From: an uncultured Acidobacteriaceae bacterium
GTDB taxonomy: Bacteria; Acidobacteriota; Terriglobia; Terriglobales; Acidobacteriaceae
DNA length: 6,476 bases
Direction: 5' to 3'
Assembly: GCA_903842845.1 (NCBI GenBank)
Contig: CAIMNN010000253.1
Coordinates: 1-6,476 of the forward strand
Shown: positions 4,658 through 6,476 of the stretch, one piece after another
How the letters are laid out: each line of letters starts with the position of its first letter
Position numbering within the stretch: the first letter of the stretch is position 1
The notes under the pieces: model-generated
Databases searched by the model: none
What the model was told of the DNA's origin: nothing
The model's input: the letters and a program-made list of their open reading frames with translations, nothing else
Translations under genes and position numbers: made by a program

Positions 4658-6476
4658 TTATCCTTCTTTTCGCGCGGTTGTCAAAGCGATAACCAAAAGT
4701 TGATATCCACTGGTTGTAGTCCAGGGAGCCGCCGCGTTGCGTGTTGAAGCTCGTTTCAAAAAAGTAATGCGGGCCGAGGTTCGTCTCCAGCGAGGCATTC
4801 ACAAACCAGCTGTTGTTGTTTGCCGTCAGTGTCGACCCCGAGTAGCTCCACCGGCCGCCTTGCACGTTCAAGCGGAAGCGGTCGCTCAGGTCGCGCGAGA
4901 GTGTCAGCGTCTTATACTGACCGCCGGCAAAAATGCTGTTGAACTTCGATACGCGCATATCCACGCTCATTCCCGTCTTCCAGATACGGTTCATCGACGC
5001 GCCATACATGTAGTTGGACGACCCCTTGGAATCCGTCGACGCGTTGCTCTGGCCGACCGTAAAGTATGTCGTCATATGCATCGGCAGTTCAAACCGCGCC
5101 CCGCCGCTGATTCCCTGGAAAAGATATTTGTCCAGCAATCCCGTACCGACAAGTATTGGGTCATACGTCGGCACATCGCGGAAGTACGTGTGCGTCAGGT
5201 CCAGCGAGACGCGCCTCCCGGCCTGCACGCGCATGCTCAACAAACTTTGCCCAAGCCCCATGTTTACCGCAGGCGAACCGGGATTCGCAGTCGGCTGGTC
5301 AATCTGCATGGAGTGGTAGAGATTGAAATAATGTTTGTACGAAACATCGCTCTCCGTAAATCCAAATGGATTATTGACGTTCCAATCGGTCATGCGAACG
5401 CCGCCGCCAAAAGTGAACGAGTAGCGCAGGCTGTCAAAGTCGCCGCCGTGCGTGTTCATGAACAGCCCGCCGATCTTGTTCTTCGGGTTGTAATTCCACG
5501 CCGTCGGGTCGGGCGTTGAACCGGCAAACACGCCGGCAATCGTCTTCTTGTTCAAGAAGCGCCCATAGTACCCGCCGTCGATGACCTCAAGGCTCGTCGC
5601 CCACGGTAGATAAAGCCGACCAAAGCCCGCCGTCCACCGCGCTTGCGGGTTCACATAGGTCATGCTCATCTGGTAAGTGCGGTTGATTGCGTTCTGCAAT
5701 GTATTTGAGTACGTCGCCGAGGACGATTGCAGATTTCCGCGCCAGAATCCGTTAAGGTTCCAGTGTGTGCCGTAGAGACGGCTTGCATCAATGCAAACCA
5801 CCATGCCCAGCGTCGTCGTGGTGAAGCTGTTCGCGCCCAGCGTTTGCAACTCGCTCCAATCAAATCCGAACCGGCCGCGTATTTGGTTTATCTCCGGTAT
5901 TGGCGGTTGCGGAACCGCCTCGCGTATCTCCTCGTCCAGCGGATCGCCGCTCGTGAAGCTGACAATCATCGGAAAAACACGTGTGTTCCCAAGCGTCTGC
6001 TTCTCGACTATCTTCTGCACTTCCGACTGCGCCAGTGTGACCACATCACCGCGTACCAGCGCACGCCGCGCATTCTTCACTTCGCACACCGCCGATGTGT
6101 TCGCAATGCTCACCACGGTCAATTGCGCCAAAATGTAATTCTCGTCATGCTCTGCGGTAAATCCAGGCGCTGATTCCGCCGCCGTGTCGCTTTTACTTTC
6201 TGACTTCGCGCCGCTCTTCTCCGCGCTCTTCGTCTCTGCTGCAACCTCCGGCTTGCCATCACTCTTGAAAGGCTTGCGCAACTCAAGCTGTGAACCCTCG
6301 GTCAACCCCGCGTCACGGCCCGCATCAATATACACCTCATCCTCGTTCACATAACGAACTTTGAACTCGGTTCGAATGTGAACCTGGTCGGCCGCTCCAT
6401 TTGCATCGACAGCAGGTACATCCACCGGTGCGCCCGCACCGCTGCTCTGCCCCGGTGCCTGCGCCCGCAACGGCGA
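4635..6476 (-). CDS. Outer-membrane beta-barrel protein with periplasmic N-terminal domain (5' end outside window)
   Basis: The frame is open to the window edge, giving 613 visible codons; the TTG near 6470 is in frame with open sequence upstream, so it is not taken as the start. Residue numbers here count from that TTG. Residues about 30-150 form a periplasmic domain of two small halves. The first half has VYIDAGRDAGLTEGSQLELR. The second has a LAQLTVVSIANTSAVCEVKN stretch followed by LVRGDVVTL. This GLxxG...V...G-D style is seen in SH3-like and FlgT-C-like domains. An insert at about 69-103 rich in Lys, Ser, Glu and Ala splits the two halves. Residues about 195-611 look like a beta-barrel: repeated aromatic and Gly-rich amphipathic strands, ending in a WISTFGYRF-type strand followed by a basic tail. 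The signal peptide would lie outside the window. The family is not recognised. No CxxCH is present. As the first visible gene of the operon it may give the electron-transfer module an outer-membrane component or a porin. Confidence 0.7.
   Translation of the reverse strand, partial: SPLRAQAPGQSSGAGAPVDVPAVDANGAADQVHIRTEFKVRYVNEDEVYIDAGRDAGLTEGSQLELRKPFKSDGKPEVAAETKSAEKSGAKSESKSDTAAESAPGFTAEHDENYILAQLTVVSIANTSAVCEVKNARRALVRGDVVTLAQSEVQKIVEKQTLGNTRVFPMIVSFTSGDPLDEEIREAVPQPPIPEINQIRGRFGFDWSELQTLGANSFTTTTLGMVVCIDASRLYGTHWNLNGFWRGNLQSSSATYSNTLQNAINRTYQMSMTYVNPQARWTAGFGRLYLPWATSLEVIDGGYYGRFLNKKTIAGVFAGSTPDPTAWNYNPKNKIGGLFMNTHGGDFDSLRYSFTFGGGVRMTDWNVNNPFGFTESDVSYKHYFNLYHSMQIDQPTANPGSPAVNMGLGQSLLSMRVQAGRRVSLDLTHTYFRDVPTYDPILVGTGLLDKYLFQGISGGARFELPMHMTTYFTVGQSNASTDSKGSSNYMYGASMNRIWKTGMSVDMRVSKFNSIFAGGQYKTLTLSRDLSDRFRLNVQGGRWSYSGSTLTANNNSWFVNASLETNLGPHYFFETSFNTQRGGSLDYNQWISTFGYRFDNRAKRRINALAQTK

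Noticed and set aside
4737..5519. Long open frame on the plus strand (260 codons)
   Set aside because: It lies fully antisense to the barrel gene and its product is Arg/His/Val-rich with no domain or membrane pattern, as expected from the reverse of GC-rich coding DNA.
6468..6470. TTG as the start of the barrel protein
   Set aside because: The frame stays open to the window edge and no signal peptide follows the TTG, although the protein must be exported. The real start is outside the window.

Overview
The window reads as part of a chromosome of an Acidobacteriota-like bacterium (Terriglobia or a relative). This is inferred from protein style only: moderately GC-rich DNA, an ECF sigma factor with a zf-HC2 tail, a secreted protein of unknown function with a Lys/Glu-rich tail, and an outer-membrane barrel with a periplasmic domain. 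I could not test taxonomy by search. Nearly all of the DNA is coding. The only gaps are about 90 bases each, at 394-483 and 1387-1475. I see no tRNA, rRNA, CRISPR array, insertion sequence or long repeat.

Plus strand, left: the window opens inside the 3' end of a cytochrome bd oxidase subunit II gene (cydB type, 1-393). It is followed by an ECF-type sigma factor gene (484-1386) whose product carries a zinc-binding anti-sigma-like (zf-HC2/ZAS) domain fused at its C terminus.

Minus strand, right: four tightly packed genes point left and converge on the sigma gene. In order of transcription they are: an outer-membrane beta-barrel protein with a periplasmic N-terminal domain (4635-6476, 5' end outside the window); a secreted protein of unknown function (3758-4657, overlapping the barrel gene by 23 nt); a five-helix membrane protein with two HX13H histidine pairs, as expected for two stacked b haems (2811-3755, 2 nt gap); and a membrane-anchored ferredoxin/flavin NAD(P)H oxidoreductase (1476-2807, 3 nt gap).

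Taken together, the minus-strand genes look like a trans-envelope electron-transfer operon. The proposed path is NAD(P)H to FAD to Fe-S clusters on the cytoplasmic face, then two b haems across the inner membrane, then a periplasmic or outer-membrane partner linked to the barrel. No CxxCH c-haem motif occurs in these four proteins, so any c-type carrier must lie outside the window or be absent. The operon is the most interesting part of the window. Notable points are the split NOX/ferric-reductase-like layout, a CxxH-type second Fe-S motif, and a flavoprotein whose usual C-terminal FAD signature appears to sit in front of the FAD domain.
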